The notes below the pieces were generated by a model. That model saw only the letters and a list, made by a program, of their open reading frames with translations. It was not told the DNA's origin and searched no databases. A program made the position numbers and the translations under genes. DNA of 64,000 nucleotides, from NCBI RefSeq assembly GCF_903469665.1, contig NZ_CAGKLC010000009.1, positions 1 through 64,000 on the forward strand. Reading direction: 5' to 3'. Below, one piece after another: positions 45,223 to 54,015 of this stretch. Position 1 is the stretch's first letter. Each line of letters opens with the position of its first letter. Source of the DNA: Flavobacterium sp. UGB4466 (lineage in GTDB: Bacteria; Bacteroidota; Bacteroidia; Flavobacteriales; Flavobacteriaceae).

Positions 45223-45801
45223 TTAGAATTTGTAGGCTAAAGATAACGCAAGGTTACTGTTTTTAGCACTATCATAATAATCATCTGAATTATCAATATC
45301 TTTATCAGAAAGCGGAGATAATCCGATTGTGTAACGAAGACCTGCTGAAAGGTTATCCGTAAAACTGTATCCGGCTCCTAAGTTAAAACCAAGATCTACC
45401 GATCTGGTCAAATCTTTAATGTTATTACCATTTACTTTAGCCGATAACAAAACACCAAGCTGTGGACCCGCTTCAACATTGAATTTTTTATCAATGATAT
45501 AATACTTCGCAACTACAGGAATATTCAAATAGTTCAACTTAATATCCGTGTCATTCAATGAACCGTCAACTTTAGTTCCCTGAGCAGAAAATAAAAGCTC
45601 AGGCTGAATAAAAAATCTTTGAACCACATGAATTTCTGCAAAACCTCCAACGTGAAAACCAACAAGAGCTTTAGTATCTTCAACATCTCCTCCAACTACT
45701 GATGAAATATTAAGACCTCCTTTTACTCCGAATCTCGTCTTTTGTGCATTAGCAAAACCAAATACCATTACTGCCATAGCAGCCAAAATTATTCTTTTCA
45801 T
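45223..45801 (-). CDS. Small outer-membrane beta-barrel protein (porin family)
   Basis: 192 aa: signal peptide (ending GFANAQ) and an eight-stranded barrel-like body (TRFGVKGGLNISS, VGFHVGGFAEIHV, FFIQPELLFSAQG, LSLAYKF end). These OmpW/OmpA-like barrels are common Bacteroidota outer-membrane proteins of unknown cargo. Minus-strand TATATTTG box at 45837-45830. It is paralogous to the divergent gene at 46204. Confidence 0.85.
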   Translation of the reverse strand: MKRIILAAMAVMVFGFANAQKTRFGVKGGLNISSVVGGDVEDTKALVGFHVGGFAEIHVVQRFFIQPELLFSAQGTKVDGSLNDTDIKLNYLNIPVVAKYYIIDKKFNVEAGPQLGVLLSAKVNGNNIKDLTRSVDLGFNLGAGYSFTDNLSAGLRYTIGLSPLSDKDIDNSDDYYDSAKNSNLALSLAYKF

Positions 45802-46203
45802 TACAATTTGTTTTTTGAGTTATTCACCCCAAATATAAAGATAACCTTATTAAAAAAGAACTTGGATGCTAATTAATAAATTGTAAATACCGTTTTATGT
45901 CTATATGAACAGACCTTTCTTCTTCATTATAACCCAATATCAAATCCAGAATATCAAAATAAACTTACGAAATAAAAAATTTTCAAAACACAATTTGAAC
46001 TATAAATCTGACTAAATAATAAATACAACCTAAAAAACCGATCACAAATAAACTTCTTAAATAGAGCCAATTACAAGCCTAAAACCAATAAAAATGGGAA
46101 ATTTAGTAATTATTTAAACCAAAATATAAAACAATAAATTCCTAATTCTGTAGTTTTGACTAATAAATAACATTAAAAAAAAACAAATTTTAAAACCACT
46201 TTT
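45802..46203. other. AT-rich divergent promoter region
   Basis: 402 bp without an open gene. It carries the TATATTTG box of the left gene near its left edge and a TAGTTTTG box (46151-46158) for the right gene. I see no other structure. Confidence 0.6.
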
Positions 46204-46770
46204 ATGAAAAAGATAATCTTAGCAGCTGTATTGTTTATTGCAACTTCAGCTACAATTCAGGCGCAATTAGTACAATTTGGAGTTAAAGCAGGGGTTAACT
46301 TTGCAAGCCAACCAGGAGACGCATCATTACGAGGTGTAGCATTTGACAAAGAAGGAATCACAAGTTATCATGTTGGTGTCGTTGCAGAAGTTAAATTGTT
46401 AGAAAAATTCTCGATTCAACCAGAACTTTTATATTCTACTCAGGGAGCAACTTACAAATTTAAAGATGCTCAACAAGACTTTAAAAACGAATTAGCTTAT
46501 TTATCTGTTCCTGTAATGGCTAAAATTTATATGACAAAATCATTAAGTCTGGAAGTTGGACCACAAGCTTCCTTTTTAGTTAGTCAAAAAAAAGATGTAC
46601 GATTTAATGATGCTAATACATTTGACTTTGCTCTTAATGCTGGATTAGGATTAAAAATCACCAAAAGTATTTTTGTTCAGGGCCGCTATAGTTTAGGTTT
46701 AACAGATGCTTCATCTAGTGCAGATGTTAGAAACTCTGTAGTTCAGTTATCAGCAGGGTTCTTATTCTAA
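46204..46770 (+). CDS. Small outer-membrane beta-barrel protein (porin family), paralogue
   Basis: 188 aa with signal peptide (ending TIQAQ) and a barrel with the same landmarks as the divergent neighbour (FGVKAGVNFAS, YHVGVVAEVKL, FSIQPELLYSTQG, LSAGFLF). Duplicated and then diverged in sequence and orientation. Probably a minor outer-membrane protein. Confidence 0.85.
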   Translation: MKKIILAAVLFIATSATIQAQLVQFGVKAGVNFASQPGDASLRGVAFDKEGITSYHVGVVAEVKLLEKFSIQPELLYSTQGATYKFKDAQQDFKNELAYLSVPVMAKIYMTKSLSLEVGPQASFLVSQKKDVRFNDANTFDFALNAGLGLKITKSIFVQGRYSLGLTDASSSADVRNSVVQLSAGFLF

Positions 46771-46793
46771 AAAATATATCACATACTTTTACC

Positions 46794-46827
46794 AAAACCG
46801 TTCTATTAATTGGAACGGTTTTTTTAT
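46794..46827 (+). terminator. Terminator of barrel gene
   Basis: AAAACCGTTC-loop-GGAACGGTTTT with a T-run. Confidence 0.9.
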
Positions 46828-46906
46828 TTTTACAACTGTTCAATGGCGATGGCAAAAATCAATGGCAATGGCAATGTCAAAATTCAATGATACTATCAAT
46901 CGTTTC

Positions 46907-46934
46907 ACATTTTACATATTACATTTTACATATC
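46907..46934. repeat. Tandem 14-mer before aroQ
   Basis: ACATTTTACATATT (46907-46920) followed directly by ACATTTTACATATC (46921-46934). Upstream, 46846-46880 holds TGGCAA/TGGCGA-type repeats. Confidence 0.9.
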
Positions 46935-46948
46935 ACACCTTACTATCC

Positions 46949-47362
46949 ATGAAAATCTGCATCATCAACGGACCCAATTTGAATCTTTTAGGAAAAAGAG
47001 AACCGGAAGTTTACGGAAGTCAAACTTTTGAAGATTATTTTGCAACGTTACAGGACAAATTCCCAAACATTGAACTTTCCTATTACCAAAGCAATATTGA
47101 AGGCGAATTGATTGGAAAAATTCAGGAATGTGGTTTTACTTTTGACGGAATTATTCTGAATGCCGGAGCCTACACTCATACCTCTATAGGATTGGGAGAT
47201 GCCATGAAAGCCGTTACAACTCCGGTAATCGAAGTACACATTTCGAACACCTACGCCCGTGAAAGTTTCAGACATCAATCGTATTTATCCGGAAATGCTA
47301 AAGGTGTTATCCTTGGTTTCGGACTAAAAAGCTACGAACTGGCCATTCAGTCTTTTCTATGA
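46949..47362 (+). CDS. aroQ: 3-dehydroquinate dehydratase, type II
   Basis: 137 aa from the ATG at 46949 (the open frame upstream to 46862 covers repeat DNA, and type II enzymes begin just here). Motifs: GPNLNLLGKREPEVYG at the start with the catalytic Tyr, NAGAYTHTSIGLGDA, EVHISNTYARESFRHQSY with the catalytic His. It converts 3-dehydroquinate to 3-dehydroshikimate in the shikimate pathway. It stands alone. Confidence 0.96.
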   Translation: MKICIINGPNLNLLGKREPEVYGSQTFEDYFATLQDKFPNIELSYYQSNIEGELIGKIQECGFTFDGIILNAGAYTHTSIGLGDAMKAVTTPVIEVHISNTYARESFRHQSYLSGNAKGVILGFGLKSYELAIQSFL

Positions 47363-47370
47363 GATATGAG

Positions 47371-47532
47371 ATGTAAGATGAGAACCGTGTAGGATAGGTA
47401 ACTATTACCAATAAATAATTTTGATTAACGATTTTTGATTCTTAAGTCGTGACCAAATGTATTATGTTCCTGGATTTACTATTTAAACAAATACAACATT
47501 TCAGATCACATTTCACACTTAGCATCTTACAT
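47371..47532. repeat. Short inverted repeat downstream of aroQ
   Basis: ATGTAAGATG (47371-47380) and CATCTTACAT (47523-47532) form a perfect 10-bp inverted repeat flanking 142 nt of otherwise unremarkable sequence. Confidence 0.7.
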
Positions 47533-47594
47533 TTAACAAATTTTTAATAGCCTCATTTTTAACTTATTCTATTTTTGTGAGAGATACGACTCTC

Positions 47595-50084
47595 ATGAAA
47601 AACTATACTTTACTTGCCTTTTTATTCTTTTCCGTTTCAAATTTCGCCCAAATTAAGGGAACCGTAACCGATGAAAAAGGGACACCTTTGCCCTTTGTAT
47701 CCGTCTTTGAAGAAAACACCTATAGCGGAACGACTTCTAACGAGCAGGGAAAATACCAGCTTACCGTAAAAGAGCCGGGCAAAAACAAAATCGTTTTTCA
47801 ATACCTGGGATATAAAACTCAAAAAATAACAATTCCTGCTGACGCAAAAACGACACTGCCGGATGTGAAAATGTCTGAGGAAAGTTTTGCTTTAAATGAG
47901 GTGGTGATTGACCCTAAAAACAATCCTGCCAACGCCATTATTAAAAGTGCTATGGCGGCCAAAAAAGACAACTCCGACAAAATTGCGCGATATACCGCCG
48001 ATTTCTACTCCAAAGGAATGTTTAAAGTCAAAGACTTACCTAAGAAGATTTTGGGACAAAAAGTAGATCTGGGTGACGATCTTGCATCAAATTTAGATTC
48101 TACCGGAACTGGTATTTTATATTTATCCGAAACCATTTCTAAGGTTACTTTTGAAAAACCTAACAAATTAAAAGAACGCATTATCGCTTCTAAAATCTCG
48201 GGAAACAATAGAGGATATAGCTACAATACTGCTTCACGGTCGACTTATGATTTTTATGAAAACACGATAAACTTCGACACCAAACTCATTTCTCCTATTG
48301 CCGACAATGCTTTCGCTTATTATAAATACAAACTCGAAGGTACTTTTTTTGACGACAATAAACAGCAGATCTATAAAATCAAGGTAATCCCAAAACGCGA
48401 TAAAGAACCTGTTTTTGAAGGCTACATTTACATTGTAGATGACAGCTTTGCCATTTACGCTATCGATTTGGACATCAAAGGCTATCGCATGAAAAACGAA
48501 TTCACGGAGGTAATGAATCTAAAACAAAATTTTACCTACAATACACAAAATAAAATCTGGATTAAAAATGCACAAACCTTAGATTTCACTGCCGGTATTT
48601 TTGGTATTAAATTCTCCGGAAAATTTGCTTATATATATTCCAATTACGACTTTCCTGCTTCGTTTGAAAACAAAACATTCGGTAATGAAATTGTCTCTTT
48701 CGAACTCAACGCAAACAAAAAGGATGATACTTTCTGGAACAACATTCGTCCAATTCCTCTAACCATTGAAGAAAGTACCGATTACACTAAAAAGGATAGT
48801 CTGCAAATAATCAGAAAATCTCAAAAATATACGGACTCCGTTGATGCCAAAAACAACAAATTTAAAGTTCTGGATGTCTTAATGGGCTACGATTATAAAA
48901 ATACTTACAAAAGACATTCTTTCGAATATAAAGGATTGTTGAATTTGGCCTCGCTAAGTTTTAATACCATTCAGGGATTTAATCTGGATTCCGGTTTCTC
49001 TTTTAAGAAATGGAGTGAAGACGAAAGTAAAACGACTTCGTTAAGTACCACTTTTAATTATGGCTTTTCAGATGAACACTTTAGGATTACCGGAGAATTC
49101 ACTCATAAATTCAACAATATAAATCACGCTACGATTAGTGCCTCAGGGGGGACTAAAGTAGCACAATTCAATAGTGCCGAACCCATAACCAAGTTGATCA
49201 ATTCTATAAGTTCTTTATTTTTTAAAGACAATTACATGAAACTGTATAATTTAGAGTTTGCACAGATCAACTATTCGCAAAACGTTCTAAATGGTGTCAG
49301 TCTCAATGCAAAATTGGGTTATGAGCAGCGAAAACCGCTTTTTAACACCACCGATTATTCTTTCTTCAAAAGAGATGACTTATACTCTTCCAACAATCCA
49401 TTAGCTCCAAACGATTTCACCACTCCTGCATTTGAAAAACATCATTTGTTCAAAACAGCTTTAAGTGCCCGAATTAACTTTGGAAACAAATACATTTCGA
49501 GACCAGATGGAAGATATAATTTTAAAAACGACAAATTTCCAACACTCTTCTTAAATGTTGAGAAAGCCTTTGCAGCAAGCGAAAAGAAATATGAGTTTGA
49601 AAAAATAGGAGCGGCAGTTCTCTACGATTTATCATTGGGTAATAAAGGCGTTTTAGGAATGAGTTTTAAAGCCGCCAAATTCTTTAATGCTGATAACATT
49701 TCGTTTGTCGATTACAAACATTTTAACGGAAACCAGACTCACATTGGCACAAGCAGCCGTTACCTGAATGTGTTCAACCTGATGCCTTACTACACCAACA
49801 GCACCAACGACAGTTATTTCGAAATGCATTTGGAACACAACGACAAAGGCTACATTATGAATAAAATCCCGCTTTTGAATCTTTTAAAATCAACGATGAA
49901 CATTGGTTTTCATTCACTGGCCGTACCGAACAGAAAACCTTACACTGAGTTTACTGCTGGTTTAGACAATTTAGGATTTGGGAAGTTCAAAATCTTCAGA
50001 GTAGATTATGTTCATTCTTACCAGGGAGGCATTCAGCAAAATGGCGTTGTCTTCGGATTGAAGATTTTGAATGTTCTAGACTAG
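47595..50084 (+). CDS. DUF5686 and carboxypeptidase-regulatory-like domain protein
   Basis: 829 aa from the ATG at 47595, which precedes a clean signal peptide (KNYTLLAFLFFSVSNFAQ); 47577 is a GTG with six extra residues. Domains: carboxypeptidase-regulatory-like fold at about 22-110 (IKGTVTDEKGTPLPFVSV), then DUF5686, an outer-membrane-barrel-like region to the end. Function unknown; an outer-membrane protein of Bacteroidota. Confidence 0.87.
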   Translation: MKNYTLLAFLFFSVSNFAQIKGTVTDEKGTPLPFVSVFEENTYSGTTSNEQGKYQLTVKEPGKNKIVFQYLGYKTQKITIPADAKTTLPDVKMSEESFALNEVVIDPKNNPANAIIKSAMAAKKDNSDKIARYTADFYSKGMFKVKDLPKKILGQKVDLGDDLASNLDSTGTGILYLSETISKVTFEKPNKLKERIIASKISGNNRGYSYNTASRSTYDFYENTINFDTKLISPIADNAFAYYKYKLEGTFFDDNKQQIYKIKVIPKRDKEPVFEGYIYIVDDSFAIYAIDLDIKGYRMKNEFTEVMNLKQNFTYNTQNKIWIKNAQTLDFTAGIFGIKFSGKFAYIYSNYDFPASFENKTFGNEIVSFELNANKKDDTFWNNIRPIPLTIEESTDYTKKDSLQIIRKSQKYTDSVDAKNNKFKVLDVLMGYDYKNTYKRHSFEYKGLLNLASLSFNTIQGFNLDSGFSFKKWSEDESKTTSLSTTFNYGFSDEHFRITGEFTHKFNNINHATISASGGTKVAQFNSAEPITKLINSISSLFFKDNYMKLYNLEFAQINYSQNVLNGVSLNAKLGYEQRKPLFNTTDYSFFKRDDLYSSNNPLAPNDFTTPAFEKHHLFKTALSARINFGNKYISRPDGRYNFKNDKFPTLFLNVEKAFAASEKKYEFEKIGAAVLYDLSLGNKGVLGMSFKAAKFFNADNISFVDYKHFNGNQTHIGTSSRYLNVFNLMPYYTNSTNDSYFEMHLEHNDKGYIMNKIPLLNLLKSTMNIGFHSLAVPNRKPYTEFTAGLDNLGFGKFKIFRVDYVHSYQGGIQQNGVVFGLKILNVLD

Positions 50085-50323
50085 GAAAAGTTACTGAGAA
50101 ACTAAGGTTCTAAGATTCTAAGTTTTTCCTTAGCATCTTAGAACCTTAGCCACTTAGAGTATTTCCCCTCAATATAATCATCTCCTATTCTATAGGAAGA
50201 ATCCAGCAAAATGATTTGAAAAAGTTACCGAGAAACTAAGGTTCTAAGATTCTAAGTTTTTCCTTAGCATCTCAGAACCTTAGCATCTTAGGTCCTTAGC
50301 CACTTAGAGTCTTTCTCCTCAAT
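50085..50323. repeat. Duplicated intergenic hairpin block (family A, copies 2 and 3)
   Basis: Two near-identical hairpin blocks, 50085-50178 and 50219-50318, each with arms CTAAGGTTCTAAGATTCTAA and CTTAGCATCTTAGAACCTTA (or close to it). The second has an extra CATCTTAGGTCCTTAG. They also share flanks, CCTCAAT/AATCATC and CAGCAAAATG, with the ends of the two adjoining genes. Confidence 0.85.
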
Positions 50324-51194
50324 GATAATCATCCGGTTCAATATGAATCAACACATTGCCCAATTGCGGAATTTTTTCTTTTAAGGTATCCTGTAGTTTG
50401 TGTGATAACTCATGCCCTTCTTTCACCGAAATTTTAGCCGAAACTATGGCATGAAGGTCTACGTGATATCGCATTCCTGCTTTACGGATAAAACATTTTT
50501 CGGTACCCAGAATACCCGGAACTGTTAAAGCCTTTACACGGATTTCTTCGACTAAATCATCGTTCAGATTTTCGTCCATAATTTCACCCAAGGCTGGTCT
50601 GAAAATTTTATAACTGTTGTATAAGATAAAAAAAGCAGCAAAAAGCGCCGCCCAGTCATCTGCTGATTCATACCCCTGCCCCATAATCAAGGCAATCGAA
50701 ATTCCGGCAAACGCCGCTACTGAAGTGATCGCGTCACTACGATGGTGCCAGGCATCTGCCGCCAATGATGAGCTGTTGGTTTGTTTGCTTCTTTTCATTA
50801 CCAAACGAAATGAATATTCTTTCCATATGATAATAGCTCCCAAAACATAAAGTGTCCAGGTTTTTGGTAAATCATGCGGAGTCTGGATATTAGCAATACT
50901 CTCATATCCGATAATAGTCGCTGAAGTAATCAGAAAACCAACCACCAAAAACGTAATTAAAGGTTCTGCCCGACCGTGACCATAAGGATGATTTTCGTCT
51001 GCTGGTTTATTCGAATACTTAATTCCGAACAGGACCAAAAATGACGAAAATATATCGGTTGTCGATTCGATTGCATCGGCAATTAGGGCATATGAATTGC
51101 CAAAAAAACCTGCCAGCCCTTTTAAGATGGCTAAGCAGGTGTTTCCTATAATACTGAAATAAGTAGCTTTTACAGCTTTTTGTTCATCTGTCAT
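50319..51194 (-). CDS. Cation diffusion facilitator (CDF) metal transporter
   Basis: 291 aa with six membrane helices and a C-terminal cytosolic domain. Metal-site motifs: ADAIESTTDIFSS in helix 2 region and HHRSDAITSVAAF in helix 5 region; PADENHPYGHGRAEPL is the conserved inter-helix loop. It exports a divalent metal (Zn2+, Fe2+ or Mn2+) in exchange for protons. It is the last gene of the minus-strand run after murA, but a repeat and gap of 100 nt separate them. Confidence 0.92.
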   Translation of the reverse strand: MTDEQKAVKATYFSIIGNTCLAILKGLAGFFGNSYALIADAIESTTDIFSSFLVLFGIKYSNKPADENHPYGHGRAEPLITFLVVGFLITSATIIGYESIANIQTPHDLPKTWTLYVLGAIIIWKEYSFRLVMKRSKQTNSSSLAADAWHHRSDAITSVAAFAGISIALIMGQGYESADDWAALFAAFFILYNSYKIFRPALGEIMDENLNDDLVEEIRVKALTVPGILGTEKCFIRKAGMRYHVDLHAIVSAKISVKEGHELSHKLQDTLKEKIPQLGNVLIHIEPDDYH

Positions 51195-51215
51195 TTAACT
51201 ACGTTTATACTTTTT

Positions 51216-51283
51216 TTTGCCACGAATTCACGAATTATACAAAAAAGTATAATCTTAGTTTAAACTCGTGAATTCGTGGCAAA
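51216..51283. repeat. Perfect 18-bp inverted repeat
   Basis: TTTGCCACGAATTCACGA (51216-51233) and its exact complement (51266-51283) with a 32-nt loop, between murA and the CDF gene. A related half-site, GGAATTCGTGGCAAA, recurs at about 53930-53944. Confidence 0.85.
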
Positions 51284-51294
51284 TATTTCTACGC

Positions 51295-52608
51295 TTACGC
51301 TCTCACGATTTTTGCTCCAATGGCTCTCAAACGCTCATCGATACGTTCGTAACCACGGTCAATTTGCTCGATATTTTGAATCGTACTTGTTCCTTTTGCT
51401 GAAAGAGCGGCAATCAACAATGAGATTCCTGCACGAATATCAGGAGACGACATGGTTGTTGCTTTCAGTTGAGACTCAAAATTATGTCCCATAACCACCG
51501 CTCTGTGCGGGTCGCATAACATAATTTTTGCTCCCATATCGATTAATTTATCTACGAAAAACAAACGGCTTTCAAACATTTTCTGGTGAATTAAAACATC
51601 GCCTTTGGCTTGTGTTGCTACAACCAAAACAATACTCAATAAATCAGGAGTAAATCCTGGCCATGGTGCATCAGCAATAGTTAAAATAGAACCATCAATA
51701 TCCGTTTTTACTTCGTATCCGTCTTTATGAGCAGGAATGTAAATATCGTCATTGCGTTTTTCAATGGTAATTCCCAATTTTCTAAATGTGTTTGGAATTA
51801 AACCTAAATTTTCCCAGCTTACATTTTTGATTGTAATTTCGCTTTTTGTCATCGCCGCAAGACCAATCCATGAACCAATTTCGATCATATCCGGAAGAAT
51901 TGTGTGCTCACATCCACCAAGGCTTTCCACCCCTTCAATAGTCAATAAGTTTGAACCTACTCCGGTAATTTTAGCTCCCATAGAGTTTAACATTTTACAC
52001 AACTGCTGTAAGTAAGGCTCACACGCAGCATTGTAAACAGTTGTTGTTCCTTTTGCCAAAACAGCAGCCATGACAATGTTTGCTGTTCCGGTTACTGATG
52101 CCTCATCAAGCAGCATATCTGTTCCGGTAAGACCTTCTTCAGGAGATTCTACTCCATAAAAATGATCTTCTCTGTTGTATCTGAATTTTGCTCCAAGATT
52201 AATGAAACCTTCGAAGTGTGTATCTAATCTGCGACGCCCAATTTTATCTCCTCCAGGTTTTGGAATATATCCTTTACCAAAACGTGCCAAAAGCGGTCCA
52301 ACAATCATAATAGATCCACGAAGAGCTCCACCTTCTTTTTTGAAAGCTTCAGTTTCCAGATAACCTACATTAACCTCATCTGCCTGAAACGTAATCGAAC
52401 CTGGCTCATTTCGTTGGATTTTCACACCTAAATTACCCAATAAAGTAATTAATTTATTGATGTCAATAATATCGGGAATATTATTAATTCTCACTTTATC
52501 CCCCGTTAAAAGCACGGCGCATAAAATTTGTAATGCTTCATTTTTTGCTCCTTGCGGAGTGATTTCTCCTTTTAAAGGTGTTCCTCCTTCGATTTTAAAA
52601 ATTCCCAT
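51295..52608 (-). CDS. murA: UDP-N-acetylglucosamine 1-carboxyvinyltransferase, Cys-to-Asp variant
   Basis: 437 aa; first committed step of peptidoglycan synthesis, phosphoenolpyruvate plus UDP-GlcNAc. N-terminal GAKNEALQIL carries the substrate Lys-Asn pair. The loop that normally reads PGGCxIGxRPxDLH reads PGGDKIGRRRLDTH, with Asp121 where the fosfomycin target Cys115 of E. coli stands. MurA enzymes with Asp there (Mycobacterium, Chlamydia) are active but not alkylated by fosfomycin. The gene follows DUF4290 by 97 nt on the same strand. Confidence 0.95.
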   Translation of the reverse strand: MGIFKIEGGTPLKGEITPQGAKNEALQILCAVLLTGDKVRINNIPDIIDINKLITLLGNLGVKIQRNEPGSITFQADEVNVGYLETEAFKKEGGALRGSIMIVGPLLARFGKGYIPKPGGDKIGRRRLDTHFEGFINLGAKFRYNREDHFYGVESPEEGLTGTDMLLDEASVTGTANIVMAAVLAKGTTTVYNAACEPYLQQLCKMLNSMGAKITGVGSNLLTIEGVESLGGCEHTILPDMIEIGSWIGLAAMTKSEITIKNVSWENLGLIPNTFRKLGITIEKRNDDIYIPAHKDGYEVKTDIDGSILTIADAPWPGFTPDLLSIVLVVATQAKGDVLIHQKMFESRLFFVDKLIDMGAKIMLCDPHRAVVMGHNFESQLKATTMSSPDIRAGISLLIAALSAKGTSTIQNIEQIDRGYERIDERLRAIGAKIVRA

Positions 52609-52620
52609 ATTTCTTTTTTA

Positions 52621-52698
52621 GGTTCTAAGGTTCTGAGATTCTCAGGTTCTAAGACTCTAAGAAAAAATCTTAGTACCTCAGTCCCTTAGCATCTTAGC
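52621..52698. repeat. Octamer-type CTnAG hairpin (family A, copy 4)
   Basis: GGTTCTAAGGTTCTGAGATT-type units, then the complementary TCTTAGTACCTCAGTCCCTT, in the gap between the DUF4290 and murA genes. Same 8-nt period as the copies at 34576 and 50085. Confidence 0.85.
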
Positions 52699-52705
52699 TA
52701 CTTTT

Positions 52706-53428
52706 TTACTTCTGATTATTATTTTTCTGAAAAGGTTTCGGTTTTCCTGGACCTTTATTGTTTTTATTGTTTTGGATTTTTGGTTGTCCTGCCGGTGTAA
52801 TCTTATTCGACATACGCTTATTGGTACGCAATAAATCAGTTGTATTTAAAAGCTCTTCTGAACTTTGAAGCAAATTGATTTTACCTCCCGACAACTCATA
52901 CAGATGCTCAAAAATCACATCGTCTTTTACGGTATCCTTGTTCCAGCTTAAATAAGACTTTTTCATGTGATTGGCAATCACCATTACCAAAGCATTTTTC
53001 ATCTCGCCATCTTCCCATTTATTGGCAACATCGATCATGTACTTGATATTGTTTCCGTAAAATCTGTATTTTGGAAAATTCTGCGGATACTGTAAAGCAT
53101 CCGGTTTTAACTGCAAAACATCACGAGACGGAATTGGGTACGGCGAATCAACATTCAATTTGAAATCAGACATAATAAAAAGCTGATCCCATAATTTATG
53201 CTGAAAATCCGGCACATCCCGCAAATGCGGATTCAGACTTCCCATTACCTGAATAATGTATTTAGCAGCTTTGTTGCGTGTTTCGGCATCTTCAATTGCA
53301 GTAGCCTGATCGATCAATTTTTGCAAATGACGACCGTATTCCGGAATGATTAACCGTTGTCTTTCAGAATTGTATTCTAAATTAAAAACAACGTCATTCG
53401 CACTTTCTTTTTTATATTTTTCGTTCAT
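52706..53428 (-). CDS. DUF4290 domain protein
   Basis: 240 aa, soluble. The DUF4290 body spans about 10-185 (VFNLEYNSERQRLIIPEYGR, MGSLNPHLRDVPDFQHKLWDQ-type landmarks), followed by a basic, Asn/Lys/Pro-rich tail (about 195-240). The basic tail suggests nucleic-acid or acidic-surface contact; function is unknown. It lies between the DUF493 gene (3-nt gap) and murA, a layout I recognise as common in flavobacteria. Confidence 0.83.
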   Translation of the reverse strand: MNEKYKKESANDVVFNLEYNSERQRLIIPEYGRHLQKLIDQATAIEDAETRNKAAKYIIQVMGSLNPHLRDVPDFQHKLWDQLFIMSDFKLNVDSPYPIPSRDVLQLKPDALQYPQNFPKYRFYGNNIKYMIDVANKWEDGEMKNALVMVIANHMKKSYLSWNKDTVKDDVIFEHLYELSGGKINLLQSSEELLNTTDLLRTNKRMSNKITPAGQPKIQNNKNNKGPGKPKPFQKNNNQK

Positions 53429-53431
53429 AAG

Positions 53432-53728
53432 TTATAATGAAACTATACCTTCTATGGTAGAAACTTCTTTGTATTTGCTAATCACCTGCTCAGCACTATG
53501 CATGGTAACATCAACCGAAACACTGGTAAATTTACCGGTTTTAGATTTTGTGGTTTTGATAACCGCTCCCATACTGTCAAAAGCTTTTTCAACTCGCTCA
53601 ACATTATCGTCTACTGAAGGAACTATGAATTTATACAAGTATTCTGCTGGCCAGGTATTTGAATTGTCTAACTCAACTTTTAATCTTTCGTAAAATTCAG
53701 CGGTGTTTTTTTCTTTATCGTTCTCCAT
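53432..53728 (-). CDS. DUF493 (YbeD-like) family protein
   Basis: 98 aa. The ferredoxin-like fold pattern is visible: EFYERLKVELDNSNTWPAEY, then the core FKFIVPSV and a C-terminal VSKYKEVSTIEG. Members are small allosteric-type domains of unknown function. It is the first gene of the DUF493-DUF4290-murA run. A minus-strand TATATTTG box lies at 53755-53748. Confidence 0.83.
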   Translation of the reverse strand: MENDKEKNTAEFYERLKVELDNSNTWPAEYLYKFIVPSVDDNVERVEKAFDSMGAVIKTTKSKTGKFTSVSVDVTMHSAEQVISKYKEVSTIEGIVSL

Positions 53729-54015
53729 TCGTAATTAAAAATAAACGCAAATATACGGTTTTGATTTCAGACTTTCGGTTTTAGATTTTAGATTTTTCAG
53801 AAGGAAATAATGATTGTTTTTTTACTACAAATTCCACTAATTATCACTAATTAAAACAACAGATAAAAACTGTAGTTTTTGCACCATTTTAAAACAAGTT
53901 ACTACCTAAAAAAGCAGCTGAAATTAGTGGAATTCGTGGCAAACTTTTATATTTGAAAAACTTCACACCTTTGCTCCCGATAGCTATCAGGATTACGGGA
54001 TTGAACCACACCACA

